A DNA stretch of 64,000 bases from Lysinibacillus sp. FSL W8-0992. Its GTDB lineage: Bacteria > Bacillota > Bacilli > Bacillales_A > Planococcaceae. The DNA lies in assembly GCF_038008685.1 (NCBI RefSeq), contig NZ_JBBOZQ010000001.1, positions 2,914,001 through 2,978,000 of the forward strand, in the 5' to 3' direction. Shown piece by piece: positions 48,441-56,611 of this stretch. The notes beneath the pieces were generated by a model. It did no database searches. It saw nothing but the letters and a program-made list of their open reading frames with translations, and was not told where the DNA came from. Both the position numbers and the translations under genes were made by a program. Position 1 is the stretch's first letter; each line of letters opens with the position of its first letter.

Positions 48441-49261
48441 TGAAGAAGGTCGCACTTATTACAGGGGCAACAAGAGGGATTGGTCGCAGTACGGCTATTC
48501 ATCTAGCTAATAATCAATACAGTGTCGTTGTAAATGGCACGAACCAGCAGTTAATTGATGAAGTCGTCCAACAAATCCGTGCTGAAGGAAATAGGGCAGT
48601 TGGGTATTGTGCGGATATTGCTGATGTTGAAGCGGTGTCTAAGATGATTGAAGCTGTGATGGTAGAGTTTGGACAAATAGATGTTTTCATTCATAATGCT
48701 GGCAATTTACGAGATGAAAAATGTATGCGAATGACAACTGAGCAATGGCAAGATGTCATCAATGTCCATTTACATGGCGCTTTTTACTGTATTTCACGCG
48801 TACTGCCTCATTTACTCGAAAGAGGAGGCGATATTTTATTGATGACGTCAACAGCTGGACTAATGGGTTCCAAAGGCCAACTCAATTATAGTGCGGCGAA
48901 AGCGGGCATCCTTGGAATGACCTGGACATTGGCGGAAGAGTTGAAGCCATTTAATATTCGTGTAAATGCCATTTCACCTGCTGCGTTAACGGATATGACG
49001 AAGCCTGTGATTGATTTTATATCAAAAAAATATGCCCAACGCAATGAACCGTTTCCTGATTATTGGAAGGTGGGGACTCCAGAGGATATTGCCCACTTTA
49101 TCGGTACATTATTAGCGCAGCAAGATGCAAATCTAACGGGAGAAATATTTGGGGTAAATGGTACAACGGTTACGAAATGGACGAGACCACAGCAAAGCAT
49201 TTCTGCCAGTAGTCCAGAGCGTTTTTTCGCCATGTACGATGAGCAAAAGGGAAGTGTTTAA
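48440..49261 (+). CDS. SDR-family 3-oxoacyl reductase (FabG-like)
   Basis: 273 residues: cofactor motif TGATRGIGRS, NAG at FIHNAGNL, catalytic Ser region LLMTSTAGLMG and YSAAKAG (Tyr-x3-Lys). It reduces 3-oxoacyl thioesters with NAD(P)H. Slightly longer than FabG (about 247) through the C-terminal tail after VNGTTVTKW. It ends one base before the ATG of ecfA1. Confidence 0.82.
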   Translation: MKKVALITGATRGIGRSTAIHLANNQYSVVVNGTNQQLIDEVVQQIRAEGNRAVGYCADIADVEAVSKMIEAVMVEFGQIDVFIHNAGNLRDEKCMRMTTEQWQDVINVHLHGAFYCISRVLPHLLERGGDILLMTSTAGLMGSKGQLNYSAAKAGILGMTWTLAEELKPFNIRVNAISPAALTDMTKPVIDFISKKYAQRNEPFPDYWKVGTPEDIAHFIGTLLAQQDANLTGEIFGVNGTTVTKWTRPQQSISASSPERFFAMYDEQKGSV

Positions 49262-50071
49262 ATGCTAGTATTTGAGCATGTCAATTTTTATCACAAAAAG
49301 AGTGCACCCATTTTAAAAGATATTCATTTTACCATACAGGCTGGTGAATTTGTATCAATTGTCGGCAAAAATGGATGTGGCAAATCAACACTTGCAAAAT
49401 TAATGAATGGCTTATACCTTCCGAAAAACGGGGTTGTACGATTTCAACATTTGGAGACAAGTAATGCTGTAGATTTAAAAGAAATTCGACAGAAAATAGG
49501 TTTTATTTTTCAGAATCCTGAAGATCAATTTATTACAACGAGCGTTCGAGATGAAATCATTTTTGGGCTTGAAAATATTTGTTTACCAAAGGAAGAAATG
49601 GATCAGCGTGTTCAATGGGCTAGCAAAGCAGTTGACATGGAAACCTATTTAGATTGCATGCCACATGAATTATCCGGTGGGCAAAAGCAACGTGTTGCGA
49701 TTGCGGCAATTTTAGCTATGCGTCCACAATGCATTATTTTTGATGAGGCCACGTCAATGTTAGATCCAATAGGAAGAGAACAAGTATTAACCCTCATGCA
49801 CTCACTGCATCAAGCTGGTTTAACGATTGTCCACATCACACACCATATGGATGAAGTAATGCAAACAAATCGTGTGCTTTTACTTGATAACGGTCAAATT
49901 TGCTTCGATGGACATCCGATAGCTCTATTTGAAACAATCAATGTAAGAGATTTTTCCTTAGTGGAGCCTATCGCTGTCAAAATTCATCAATTAGCAAATG
50001 AAGCATGGTCATTAACACCGGACTGGGAAGGAGCAATTCGTTTACTATGGGATACGAGCTCAAAAACGTAA
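49262..50071 (+). CDS. ecfA1: ECF transporter ATPase A1
   Basis: 269 residues: Walker A VGKNGCGKSTL, Q-loop FIFQNPEDQF, signature LSGGQKQRVAIA, Walker B IIFDEATSMLD, H-loop HITHHMDEV. One of two ATPases that power uptake through EcfT. A complete second ECF module inside a bioY operon suggests a dedicated BioMNY-type transporter. The gene starts directly after the SDR stop. Confidence 0.92.
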   Translation: MLVFEHVNFYHKKSAPILKDIHFTIQAGEFVSIVGKNGCGKSTLAKLMNGLYLPKNGVVRFQHLETSNAVDLKEIRQKIGFIFQNPEDQFITTSVRDEIIFGLENICLPKEEMDQRVQWASKAVDMETYLDCMPHELSGGQKQRVAIAAILAMRPQCIIFDEATSMLDPIGREQVLTLMHSLHQAGLTIVHITHHMDEVMQTNRVLLLDNGQICFDGHPIALFETINVRDFSLVEPIAVKIHQLANEAWSLTPDWEGAIRLLWDTSSKT

Positions 50072-50901
50072 CAGTTGAATATGATAATCAAACAGCTTTA
50101 AAAAATATTTCGTGTTCCATAGCAGATGGTAAATGGGTTGCGATTATTGGAAAAACTGGAGCAGGTAAGTCAACCTTTGTTCAATTATTTAAGGGATTAG
50201 TAGATTTTATAGGGGAATATAGACTACATAATAACCTTATTACGCTAAGTGGAAAAGGGCAAAAAAAAGATTTACAGGAAATTGGCTATGTCTTTCAATA
50301 TCCAGAGCACCAGTTTTTTGAAACGACAGTTTATAAGGAACTAGCGTTTGGACTAAAACAAATAGGACAATCCGAAAAAGAAATACGAGCTAGTATTTCT
50401 GCAATTCTTCCGAAAGTAGGTTTAGATGAAACCATTTTGACGCTTGCTCCTTTTCAACTAAGTGGGGGACAAAAACGTCGTGTAGCGATAGCATCTATAA
50501 TATTAATGCAGCCAAAGTTACTTATTTTGGATGAACCTACGGCTGGGCTTGACCCGATTAGTAAGTCAACGTTACTAGATTTTTTGAAGGAATGGCAATT
50601 AGAAACGAATCATACCGTTCTGTTTGTTACCCATCAAATGCAAGATGTCGCTGAGTACGCTGATGAAGTCATTGTTCTACATGAAGGAGAAATACAAGTA
50701 CACTTAAATACCAATCAATTGTTTTTACAGCAGGCCCATATAGTAACAAGAGCAGGACTAACAATGCCGGAACAACTACAATTATTAAAAGTTGTGGAAC
50801 AATTACTTGGGGAGAAAATAGCAGTAGCGAACTGTAAGGAGCAAACCATCTTCAATGCTGTTAAGCCATATTTACAGTTTAGGGGGAAGCTTGATGCGTA
50901 G
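50047..50901 (+). CDS. ecfA2: ECF transporter ATPase A2
   Basis: 284 residues from ATG 50047, overlapping ecfA1 by 25 nt. Walker A IGKTGAGKSTF, Q-loop YVFQYPEHQFFETTV, signature LSGGQKRRVAIA, Walker B LLILDEPTAGLDP, H-loop VTHQMQDV. Forms the heterodimer with EcfA1. The RBS GGAAGGAG lies a little far (about 12-15 nt), consistent with coupling to upstream translation. Confidence 0.92.
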   Translation: MGYELKNVTVEYDNQTALKNISCSIADGKWVAIIGKTGAGKSTFVQLFKGLVDFIGEYRLHNNLITLSGKGQKKDLQEIGYVFQYPEHQFFETTVYKELAFGLKQIGQSEKEIRASISAILPKVGLDETILTLAPFQLSGGQKRRVAIASIILMQPKLLILDEPTAGLDPISKSTLLDFLKEWQLETNHTVLFVTHQMQDVAEYADEVIVLHEGEIQVHLNTNQLFLQQAHIVTRAGLTMPEQLQLLKVVEQLLGEKIAVANCKEQTIFNAVKPYLQFRGKLDA

Positions 50902-51697
50902 TTCTATTATAATTGGACAGTATGTCGACAAGCAGTCCATTTTCCATCGATTAGACCCTCGCATTAAAATTATCAGTATTTTTATGCTGATGTTAAGCTT
51001 CTTATTATTAGATACAGCGACGAGCTATGTAATTGCCACTTTTTTTGTGTTTACACTATTAATTGTTTCTAAAGTACCGTTTGTTGTGATTTTAAAAGGT
51101 GTGAAGCCATTACTCTTTATCTTATCCTTTACATTTGTTTATCATCTGCTCTTTACTAAAGGACATGTATTATGGTCAATGGGAATCATCACATTTACGA
51201 TTGAAGGAATTGAAGCGGGCATTCGGTTTGTCTGGCGTATTTTGCTCCTTGTTTTATTAGCTTCATTATTGACCCTTACAACGAAGCCACTTATTTTAGC
51301 TAAAGGTTTAGAAAAATTGCTAAAACCGTTATCGAAGCTCCGTGTACCGATTGAACAATTTTCACTAATGATTGTTATTGCCATTCGATTTATTCCAACT
51401 GTTTTAGAGGAGTTAAATCGAATTATACTAGCACAAAAATCAAGAGGGTTTGACATTAAATCATTACCGTTTATGAAGCGTATTTTTGCGTATATTCCAA
51501 TTGTTATACCGTTGCTGTTTACAACTATACAACGGGCAGATCAATTAAGTGATGCCATAGATGCTAGAGGATATGGCGATGGTAAAAATCGCACGAGCTA
51601 TATTGAACTCCACTATGAGAAAAAAGATATAATAGCAATGCTCGTAACAGTTTTGTTCGTATTTGTATTAATTTTTATTAAATGGAGTGGAATATAA
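50894..51697 (+). CDS. ecfT: ECF transporter transmembrane protein EcfT
   Basis: 267 residues from ATG 50894 (AGGGGGAAG upstream). Early signature SIFHRLDPRIKI, several membrane segments, and the coupling-helix motifs QKSRGFD and DAIDARGYGDGK (the two Ala-Arg-Gly-type motifs that contact the ATPases). It links the ATPases to BioY. Confidence 0.92.
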   Translation: MRSSIIIGQYVDKQSIFHRLDPRIKIISIFMLMLSFLLLDTATSYVIATFFVFTLLIVSKVPFVVILKGVKPLLFILSFTFVYHLLFTKGHVLWSMGIITFTIEGIEAGIRFVWRILLLVLLASLLTLTTKPLILAKGLEKLLKPLSKLRVPIEQFSLMIVIAIRFIPTVLEELNRIILAQKSRGFDIKSLPFMKRIFAYIPIVIPLLFTTIQRADQLSDAIDARGYGDGKNRTSYIELHYEKKDIIAMLVTVLFVFVLIFIKWSGI

Positions 51698-51698
51698 A

Positions 51699-52010
51699 AT
51701 GGAGATTTTCGGTCCAATAATTGATGATGAAACGAGATGCATACATTATCATACAGAAAAAGATATTATCGCGATAAAGTTTGCATGTTGCGAGCGCTAT
51801 TATCCGTGCTATAAGTGTCATGAGGAACATGCCCAGCATACCATAAAACGCTGGCAGCAATCACAATTTCATACAAGGGCGATACTTTGTGGACATTGTA
51901 AACATGAAATGACGATTCATGATTATATGCAGTCATCATCTTGTCCGCAATGCAAGTCGACTTTTAATGCACGTTGTGCCAATCATTATCCTATTTATTT
52001 TGAAATGTAA
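51699..52010 (+). CDS. CHY-type zinc finger protein
   Basis: 103 residues: DDETRCIHYHTEKDIIAIKF, CCERYYPCYKCHEEHAQHTI, LCGHCKHEMTIHDYM, SSCPQCKSTFNARCANH. Cys/His spacing is that of CHY zinc fingers (Hot13-like). Function in Bacilli unknown; the position at the end of the biotin/ECF operon, two bases after the ecfT stop, suggests co-transcription. Confidence 0.8.
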   Translation: MEIFGPIIDDETRCIHYHTEKDIIAIKFACCERYYPCYKCHEEHAQHTIKRWQQSQFHTRAILCGHCKHEMTIHDYMQSSSCPQCKSTFNARCANHYPIYFEM

Positions 52011-52051
52011 GTTGAAGAGACTAAGTGTGAGAAGCGATATAGATACAGTGT

Positions 52052-52080
52052 TTTACTTTTTAAATACTTTATGTTATAAT
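52052..52080 (+). promoter_or_regulatory. Promoter of the structured RNA
   Basis: TTTACT-17-TATAAT (52052-52057, 52075-52080), start expected near 52087. It lies after the CHY gene with no good coding frame in front, so it most simply serves the RNA below. Confidence 0.6.
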
Positions 52081-52086
52081 AAGACT

Positions 52087-52388
52087 CGTGCTATTTTGGG
52101 TAGCAACATTCAGTAATCTGGCATTCTGCTTTTTGTTTTTTAGGATACTTATTCACACTGGCGCATGCTTTGGGGCTGCAAGGACGCAAAAGAAGGTTGG
52201 GTTTGCGTTGCTTAAGTTAGAGGGCACACAGTGGAATTTTACCGCGGTGATGAAACGAAAACGTTTCCAAATAATATTCCCCAGATGATTGGGTTGAGAC
52301 TTTACAATTTACAGAAATGTTACCTATTAAATACTAAAGGGGTAGCTTCGCAAACGCGAAGCTACCCCTTGTCCAATTTTTTTGATAA
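52087..52388 (+). ncRNA. Unassigned structured RNA candidate (about 290 nt)
   Basis: From the promoter to a 15-bp terminator (stem 52337-52351/52356-52370, loop AAAC, T-run from 52377) there is no convincing protein but dense complementarity: TGCTA/TAGCA near the 5' end, ACGCAAA/TTTGCGT (about 52183-52207), GAAACG-AAAA-CGTTTC (52252-52267), CACTG/CAGTG, and a long-range GGTA(gc)AACATT with AATGTTACC that would close the molecule. It does not show tmRNA, RNase P, SRP or classic riboswitch motifs that I know; 6S-like RNA is one possibility. Function open. Confidence 0.55.
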
Positions 52389-52625
52389 TATTAACAGTAA
52401 TAATAAATATCTGCCATTTAGCACCTGCTTTTTTAGAAAAGTTAGGTGCATTTTTCGCTTTATTTTCCTAAATAACGACAAAAAACGACAAACTATCTCT
52501 GGATTATATTACCGTTTACTATTGTGGGAAAATAAGTAATAATGAAGTACAGAGTTTTTTAAAAAATCAAATATATGCTATTTTGATTGAAAAATTCTGA
52601 AAAATGATTGAAGTGAGGGTGGCAT
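52389..52625. other. Spacer before AbiEii-like gene
   Basis: AT-rich, with an AACGACAAAAAACGACAAAC direct repeat near 52471-52490 and AAGTGAGGGTGGC as RBS for the next gene. Nothing else seen. Confidence 0.35.
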
Positions 52626-53513
52626 ATGAAACAAGTAAATGAGGTATCAATACCTGTATTGGACCAATTAACAGATGTAGCTCAGCAACAACAGAAAAGC
52701 TTGGAGGTATTTGTAACACTCTATTCCCACGAAAGGTTATTAGTGCGCTTAGCGGCTTCTTCCTACGAGGATCAGTATTGGCTGTATGGAGATCGTTTAA
52801 TCGGTGCATTAACAAATAATTATGATAAGTCTTCTACAGGAATTACATTGTGTGCCAAAAAAATGGCCAACAAAGATAGCATCATACAGCATGCTTTCAA
52901 AGAAATTTGCTCGGTGAATGTACCAGAGGATGGTATTGAATTTGTTAGCGATGAATTAGAAATTACAACTAGTGATGAAGATCAAATTCATATTAGAATG
53001 CCTGCACAATTAGGACACATAACAACATACATAGAAATAAAGATTAACCTTTTTGATAGAATAGCAATGGCTCCAAAAACGATGGCGCTTCAGACGATAC
53101 TAGATAATTCGCCAATTGAGTTATTGGCTTATCCAACAGAGCTCATGATTGCACATAAATTTAACTTATTATATCAATACCCAGCATGCGAACAAGCAAT
53201 GAAAGAATATTATGATGTATACTTATTAGCAAGTACACAGAATTTTGAAGGTCGAGTTTTACAAGAGGCTATATCAGATACATTTGACCGACATAAAACA
53301 ACACTAGAAAAATATCCATCAATGTTCTCTAAACAACTTTATTTAGACGCTACTAACAACAAGAGATGGCAACAATTAGTTAATCAACAGACGTTACCAT
53401 TCGATAAAGTACAAAAACTTGTTCATCAATTGTTAGTGCCAATTTATGAGGAAGTAATAGTAGAGAATGAATTTTTTGAAAATTGGGATTACAAACTAGG
53501 TGATTGGCAATAA
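52626..53513 (+). CDS. AbiEii/DUF1814-like nucleotidyltransferase with degenerate active site
   Basis: 295 residues with the length and secondary-structure order of AbiEii-type proteins. The usual GGTAL-like and R-x-S-x-D-I-D-L motifs are replaced by LYGDRLIGAL (53-62) and KSSTGITL (68-75). Middle and end (LLAYPTELMIAHKFNLLYQY, EYYDVYLLAST, FDRHKTTLEKYP) match the family. The acidic residues for Mg-NTP are missing, and no AbiEi antitoxin gene is adjacent. Probably a catalytically dead descendant or an exapted binding protein. Confidence 0.65.
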   Translation: MKQVNEVSIPVLDQLTDVAQQQQKSLEVFVTLYSHERLLVRLAASSYEDQYWLYGDRLIGALTNNYDKSSTGITLCAKKMANKDSIIQHAFKEICSVNVPEDGIEFVSDELEITTSDEDQIHIRMPAQLGHITTYIEIKINLFDRIAMAPKTMALQTILDNSPIELLAYPTELMIAHKFNLLYQYPACEQAMKEYYDVYLLASTQNFEGRVLQEAISDTFDRHKTTLEKYPSMFSKQLYLDATNNKRWQQLVNQQTLPFDKVQKLVHQLLVPIYEEVIVENEFFENWDYKLGDWQ

Positions 53514-53518
53514 GAAAA

Positions 53519-53558
53519 TGAAAAATCCGCGAGCTCTAATAAAGTTCGCGGATTTTTG
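53519..53558. terminator. Bidirectional terminator
   Basis: AAAAATCCGCGA and TCGCGGATTTTT arms around a 13-nt loop, between the AbiEii-like gene and the small minus-strand ORF. Confidence 0.8.
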
Positions 53559-53572
53559 TGAAAAAATATGAA

Positions 53573-53644
53573 TTAGTCCGTGAAGCATAAAGAAGTTAAG
53601 TAACCTAACATTAATAAAAGACCAATACCCATTACAATTGACAT
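53573..53644 (-). CDS. 23-aa membrane peptide
   Basis: MSIVMGIGLLLMLGYLTSLC then FTD, behind a consensus AAAGGAGGT at 7-8 nt. A single hydrophobic span fills the peptide. The perfect RBS argues for real translation. It may be a small regulatory or respiratory-complex-associated peptide; no family assigned. Confidence 0.6.
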   Translation of the reverse strand: MSIVMGIGLLLMLGYLTSLCFTD

Positions 53645-53791
53645 ACTTTGTACCTCCTTTTAAAAAACGACACATTTATACATAAATTATTGTACAATGA
53701 AATATAGAAATATGAAACCTTTTATTGGTTGGAACGTATTATATTATAAGTAGAATTACCAATTTGTACATAAAAAAGAAGGTGTTAATTA

Positions 53792-54400
53792 ATGAAAAAG
53801 TGGGTTCAAAAAAGTATCGTAATTATGGTTGCGTTTTTAACATTTGGATTAATTACGCCAACACATGAAATTTGGGATGCATTCGATCATAATCCATCAA
53901 ATCGTGCTTCGATTGGTCCATCACCTGGGACAAGCACTGCACTAGCAGCTGAACCAGAAGCAATAGCAGAAGAAGCGACCGAAATACAGCAAGATGCGAT
54001 TGACTATGGTGCGTTACTTGTCGATGCAGCGAAAGAGCAGTCATATGTGAAGTTTGGGACAAAAATTGGTCCTAAAATTAGCAATGAATTTGACTCCATT
54101 ATCTTCCCGAAAATGGAAGAAGCAATTGCGATGACCATTGCAAATGTAGAAGACAGATCACTGGCAAATCTCACAATTACAGAAAAACCAAGTGGTAACT
54201 ACGGAGAGAAAATCTTCAACATCGTTAATAACGAAACAGGAGATGATTTAATCCGCTTCCACGTACGCACTGAAAAGCGTCCGCAAGAAGGCTATTACTA
54301 TAACTTCCACTACCACAGTGCCGAAGACAACTTTATGGCTCATAACAATCTTGGTGATATTTATTGGGAAAAAAACACACCACCGAAGTGGTTGTCATAG
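53792..54400 (+). CDS. ypjP: YpjP-family secreted protein
   Basis: 202 residues. Signal peptide (KKWVQKSIVIMVAFLTFGLI), a low-complexity linker, then the YpjP core: YGALLVDAAKEQSYVKFGTK, NEFDSIIFPKMEEAIAM, and the conserved end RPQEGYYYNFHYHSAEDNFM, LGDIYWEKNTPPKWLS. Closely follows B. subtilis YpjP in length and ending. Function unknown; probably exported. A clear terminator (54411-54441) follows. Confidence 0.88.
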   Translation: MKKWVQKSIVIMVAFLTFGLITPTHEIWDAFDHNPSNRASIGPSPGTSTALAAEPEAIAEEATEIQQDAIDYGALLVDAAKEQSYVKFGTKIGPKISNEFDSIIFPKMEEAIAMTIANVEDRSLANLTITEKPSGNYGEKIFNIVNNETGDDLIRFHVRTEKRPQEGYYYNFHYHSAEDNFMAHNNLGDIYWEKNTPPKWLS

Positions 54401-54410
54401 CATACCCGAA

Positions 54411-54441
54411 ACACTCGTATTGAATACGAGTGTTTTTTTTG
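54411..54441 (+). terminator. Intrinsic terminator after ypjP
   Basis: AACACTCGTATT-GAATACGAGTGTT with a long T-run. Confidence 0.8.
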
Positions 54442-54998
54442 CGTGGAAACCATGATATATCAAGATTTTTAGTAAATTCTTATGGAAGTAATTATTAATG
54501 TTATTGCAGATAGGGAGTGATGTAAAAAGCATGTACCTCAATTAGTACCCTAAATACATCATTTTTCAATTTCCAATTAAAAGAGGACATTCTCCTGTTA
54601 AAAACAGACAGTCAAGGCAAGTAAGTTGGATTTTATTTGGTCAATCAAATACGAACAAAGCATACTGCACTGCTGTGGAAGATTATATTTTAACTACATA
54701 TGTAGATGAAAAAAAGTTCCGTAAATATTTCAGTAGAGAATAAAATAGAGAGTTAACATTCGTATTAACATTCGTCAGTATTGACCTTACTTAAATTCAT
54801 ATACAATTAACGAGGGGAAATAATTTTTTTAAAAATCTATTGCTGACAGATCGCCGTATGCGATGAAAGTCGCCTGTACGGTGAAGGCTCGCTATAAAAT
54901 CTTGAGATAGAGAAAAGATATAAGACGAGAATAGCCAACCAAATGTAAGTATTTCGGCACCATATAATGATGGAGGAACTATACCTGGTAATTTCATT
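54442..54998. other. Decayed region with group II intron-like hairpin
   Basis: About 550 bases with no intact gene. 54852-54883 folds as CCGTA-GCGA...TCGC-TACGG around TGAAAG, closely resembling the CCGTATGCGATGAAAGTCGC/TACGG hairpin that borders the ORF of bacterial group II introns. No reverse transcriptase coding remains nearby. The rest is AT-rich; a short frame ending at 54742 (CTAVEDYILTTYVDEKKFRK) may be a remnant. Confidence 0.4.
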
Positions 54999-55241
54999 AT
55001 GTCTACAAATGTGAACTTGACAGTTGCGATACCAGGGCAAAACGGTACAGTTGCTACTTATAGTAACCCTAGAAGTAATAACACAAGTATAGCAACTGCA
55101 ACAATTATAGGACCAAATCCATCAGGACATGTATATTTAGATGTGAAAAAAGTTGGTTCAGGTCCAGTTAAGATTACTTTTGACTATACAGGTAGTAATG
55201 GAGCAACTGGGACAATGACCTGGACATTTAATTTTCAATAA
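54999..55241 (+). pseudogene. Beta-rich fragment, probably of a phage or surface protein
   Basis: 80 residues from an ATG without RBS: MSTNVNLTVAIPGQNGTVAT, then PSGHVYLDVKKVGSGPVKIT. The same frame continues upstream in-phase (ISAPYNDGGTIPGNF) to about 54940, so the real protein was longer and has lost its start. Ig-like pattern, similar in style to the small protein at 38770. Confidence 0.45.
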
Positions 55242-55608
55242 AATTTACGTTAAAGTTCCAGTTAAGAATATACAATTTTTCGAAAGTATTTATAGAAACG
55301 AGAGATTTTCTAATGAATATCACAATGCTAAATTAAGGGAGCTTATCAAATAACTCTTGTTGTGGATGTTGATAGAGTTGGTACTCAATCTAGTCCATCA
55401 GTTTCTGTAACAATTAATTTAATTGTACTGAAGAAACATGTAGACCTCACCATTTTGGTGAGGTCCTTTTTATACATTCGTCGCATATTATTCAGTAACC
55501 CACCAAACAACAAGCAATGATTTAGGTATTATTTTTTTGGTCAAATTAAGAGTAGATACCATTAAAGATTAAACTTTCTTACCTAGTCTAAATTGTAGTG
55601 ATTTAATT
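55242..55608. pseudogene. Remnant of an Ig-like protein end and terminator
   Basis: A frame at about 55338-55437 reads GAYQITLVVDVDRVGTQSSP then SVSVTINLIVLKK, a typical last strand of a bacterial Ig-like domain with no beginning. A terminator with GACCTCACC/GGTGAGGTC arms and T-run lies at 55443-55471. The remainder shows nothing. Confidence 0.4.
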
Positions 55609-55944
55609 TTACAAATAATTGTTGTGCTTACTTCTCTCTTTCCATTTATTAAAGAGCTCACTGTCTACGAGGATTAATTCCATATCTAATGCTTTTGCAT
55701 ATTTAGCCAAGGTTATAGAAGATGGAATTGAGTTAAAGGTTTCCATTTTCGAAACAACACTTTTGGATAAACCACTTTTTGCTATCACTTCATCTTGACT
55801 AATATTTTTTTCTATTCTCATATTTAACAAATTAAATGCTAATTTAGTTAGCTGTTTTTCTGCTTCAGAAAGTAGTGTATGATCCATAATTTCATAATAC
55901 CGCATAAAAATTTTAGGTATTATTCTTGGTGAATAATTTTCCAC
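55609..55944 (-). CDS. XRE-family regulator with N-terminal extension
   Basis: 111 residues. HTH at about 44-100: NLLNMRIEKNISQDEVIAKS, GLSKSVVSKMETFNSIPSSI, TLAKYAKALDMELILVD. GTG start at 55944 after GAGGTGTAGAA. The architecture (helical head plus XRE) resembles HigA-like antitoxins, but no toxin gene is adjacent. It probably regulates a lost neighbour. Confidence 0.65.
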   Translation of the reverse strand: MENYSPRIIPKIFMRYYEIMDHTLLSEAEKQLTKLAFNLLNMRIEKNISQDEVIAKSGLSKSVVSKMETFNSIPSSITLAKYAKALDMELILVDSELFNKWKERSKHNNYL

Positions 55945-56611
55945 TTCTACACCTCATTCTTCTTTTCATATATAGTTTGCGGTTTAAACTATATGATTAT
56001 ATTGTGGAATCTACATGAAAGATAGAATTCACATTTTGGAAATAAATATTCAATTAAAAAGGAAACTTCTCCCTTTGTGTAGCAGAGAAAGAATCCTTTA
56101 CTAGGATAATATACAATATAAAGTAAAACCATCCACCTAACGTATTAATCGAGAAGGTTTTAGTAAGGACTTGAAAATCAAAATAATTACAAATATTAGT
56201 ATATTAGTCTATTGGAGATGTCGTAAATCAATTGAAATGGGGTTGTAATTGGGTATGTAGTAGGATTGCATGAACTTTAAAGTGAAAACTAATTAGGTAT
56301 TAGCAAAGGATTACAAATTAGAAGGACAAGTATTCGTGCTAAGAAACAGCAAAATGAATGTTCAATTAATACCGAAAGTCATTTTTTACCTAACGATTGT
56401 GGTGAGTTTGATTTAGTTTTTACTAAGTTGTAGATGTTGAAGTGTACCATTTGTATCCAAAAAATATTAAAGACGTAATTTAGTGAAAGAAGAATAGAGG
56501 TCTTAACCACTTGAATGTCGAAAAAATGTATTGAAGGAGAGTTACTTTGAAAAAAATGGGGAGTAATCAAAGGGGAAATATCTTTATTTCATAAAAAAGT
56601 GAGGGAAAGCC
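55945..56611. pseudogene. Gap containing a central endolysin fragment
   Basis: AT-rich debris. At 56303-56383 one frame reads DYKLEGQVFVLRNSKMNVQL, then IPKV. This matches the linker of the intact endolysin at 41353-41430 (GYKLEGQIIVPSNSKLKVQL). Catalytic and C-terminal parts are missing. No other coding evidence in the gap. Confidence 0.65.

Noticed and set aside
52087-52388. SRP RNA, RNase P RNA or tmRNA
   Set aside because: The SRP GGAAG/GCAGC helix 8 motif, the RNase P GAGGAAAGTCC element and the tmRNA tRNA-like ends are all absent.
52088-52539. Open frames within the structured RNA region
   Set aside because: They lack ribosome binding sites and cross the 15-bp terminator; the base-paired RNA explanation fits better.
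55609-55944. HigBA-type toxin-antitoxin pair
   Set aside because: The XRE protein resembles a HigA, but no toxin-sized frame lies next to it on either side.
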